Assembly: GCF_933775445.1 (NCBI RefSeq)
Contig: NC_065872.1
Location: 11,780,001 to 11,844,000, forward strand
Origin: Argentina anserina
Lineage: Eukaryota > Streptophyta > Magnoliopsida > Rosales > Rosaceae
DNA: 64,000 nucleotides
Reading direction: 5' to 3'
The notes beneath the pieces were generated by a model. The model was not told the origin of the DNA. It saw nothing but the letters and a program-made list of their open reading frames with translations, and ran no database searches. The translations under genes and the position numbers were made by a program. Below are positions 63,218 through 64,000 of the stretch, in pieces; the stretch's first letter is position 1; every line of letters starts with the position of its first letter.

Positions 63218-64000
63218 AAGCAGCAACTTTAAGAAAAACATACTTGTTGATATGCCAAATGAACCACATATAATTAAATTGCTCTGCAAATCGATCGTCA
63301 TACAGGAAGCTGCTTGATGAATTCCTTTTCAATCTTCGTATTAATCACATAAAAAAATGCAATCCTTTCCGAATGTATGCGAATGCGGAGCTTCTGGATG
63401 GGCTAATTTACCGGTGTGCCCCTCAGTACATCAAGTACGTCTCCCCAACTCCCATCGGGCTGCAACTTCGGAGAGGAATTGAGCCAGCGCGGGTCGGATC
63501 TTGTTGATCTGAGTCATCAGTCTGCGTGGTAGATGGCAAGGAGGGCGGCATCGATCTTTGAGGCTGTCGGATTGGAGGAAGTCGACGCCATCGAGGGACA
63601 TCGCCGGCGTTGCATGGGTCGGAAACTAAAAATCTGGGGCGAGCTCATCAGAGTTCAGGAGGCCGGACTAGGGTCGAACAGCGGCCAAAGAATGCAGGCG
63701 ATGCCGGGACGGGCTGGGTCCATTGACAACGAGCAAGTTTGGTCCAGGCGGGAAGACGTGCGGCACAGATTTGCATGATGGTGGCAACGGAGTCAGACTC
63801 ATGAAGAACCGCAAGGGTCGCCGGACGGAGAAGCTCTACGCCGTCGGGGGCTTGGGGCTACACAAAGGACGTGCGGTCTGAGATCGACAACCAATCCAGA
63901 TTTGTGGAGACTGGTCTCCCGCCGTGGCAAAGAGGGCAACGCCAGAGGATGGTCGGAGAAGAGGGTGGGTGCCCAAAAAAGAGATCTGGGTGCCCATAGC
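62327..64000. other. Unassigned region
   Basis: AT-rich to about 63360, then GC-richer to the window edge. A (TA)n run lies at about 63176-63213. The open frame 63533-63778 in the GC-rich part has no recognisable domain. The composition would fit the leader of another retroelement, but I cannot show it. Confidence 0.4.

Overview
The window looks like nuclear DNA of a flowering plant, a eudicot. It is AT-rich, its genes carry several GT-AG introns, it has a plastid-targeted shikimate-pathway enzyme, and its LTR retrotransposons use primer sites complementary to plant tRNA-iMet and tRNA-Asp. The proteins and repeat families would suit Rosaceae, but that is an impression and was not tested. No prokaryotic operon, CRISPR array, tRNA or rRNA was seen.

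Region 1 (1-14.1 kb) is gene-rich. A direct tandem pair of nuclear poly(A)-binding protein genes (PABPN1 type) comes first. The left copy (878-4281) is a pseudogene with a lost exon-2 acceptor and an in-frame stop inside the RRM. The right copy (4770-8917) is intact (6 exons, 222 aa) and has a foldback MITE in intron 5. On the minus strand follows a complete five-exon class II DAHP synthase (10920-13847, 532 aa, plastid) with a TATA box and a CT-rich leader. An orphan minus-strand terminal exon lies at 602-711.

Region 2 (14.1-29.2 kb) is a long gene-free stretch with a second member of the same MITE family. A degraded chromovirus LTR then abuts an ankyrin-repeat/PGG-domain membrane-protein gene. 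The last exon of that gene is split by an intact Ty1/copia element (24432-29030) with two 258-bp LTRs that look identical by eye and a perfect 5-bp target duplication. This is a very recent insertion.

Region 3 (29.2-39.7 kb) has a plastid-type coiled-coil membrane protein (30063-32537), two copies of a small basic protein gene, a 70-residue two-exon gene (38066-38446), and an orphan exon (39257-39402). The second small-gene copy is cut by a solo LTR and frameshifted.

Region 4 (39.7-64 kb) is a nested transposon block. A Tat/Athila-like non-autonomous LTR element (about 40.7-57.9 kb) is split by a hAT-like element (41510-54267) carrying about 510-bp tandem repeats. That element is in turn split by a 10.6-kb Tekay/Del-type gypsy element (43642-54222) whose pol has in-frame stops. 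Degraded copia sequence and a solo LTR of the same chromovirus family follow. The last 1.7 kb shows nothing I can name.

The host genes are unrelated housekeeping and membrane genes and do not form a pathway. What stands out is how retroelement insertion and local duplication have broken or remodelled several of them.
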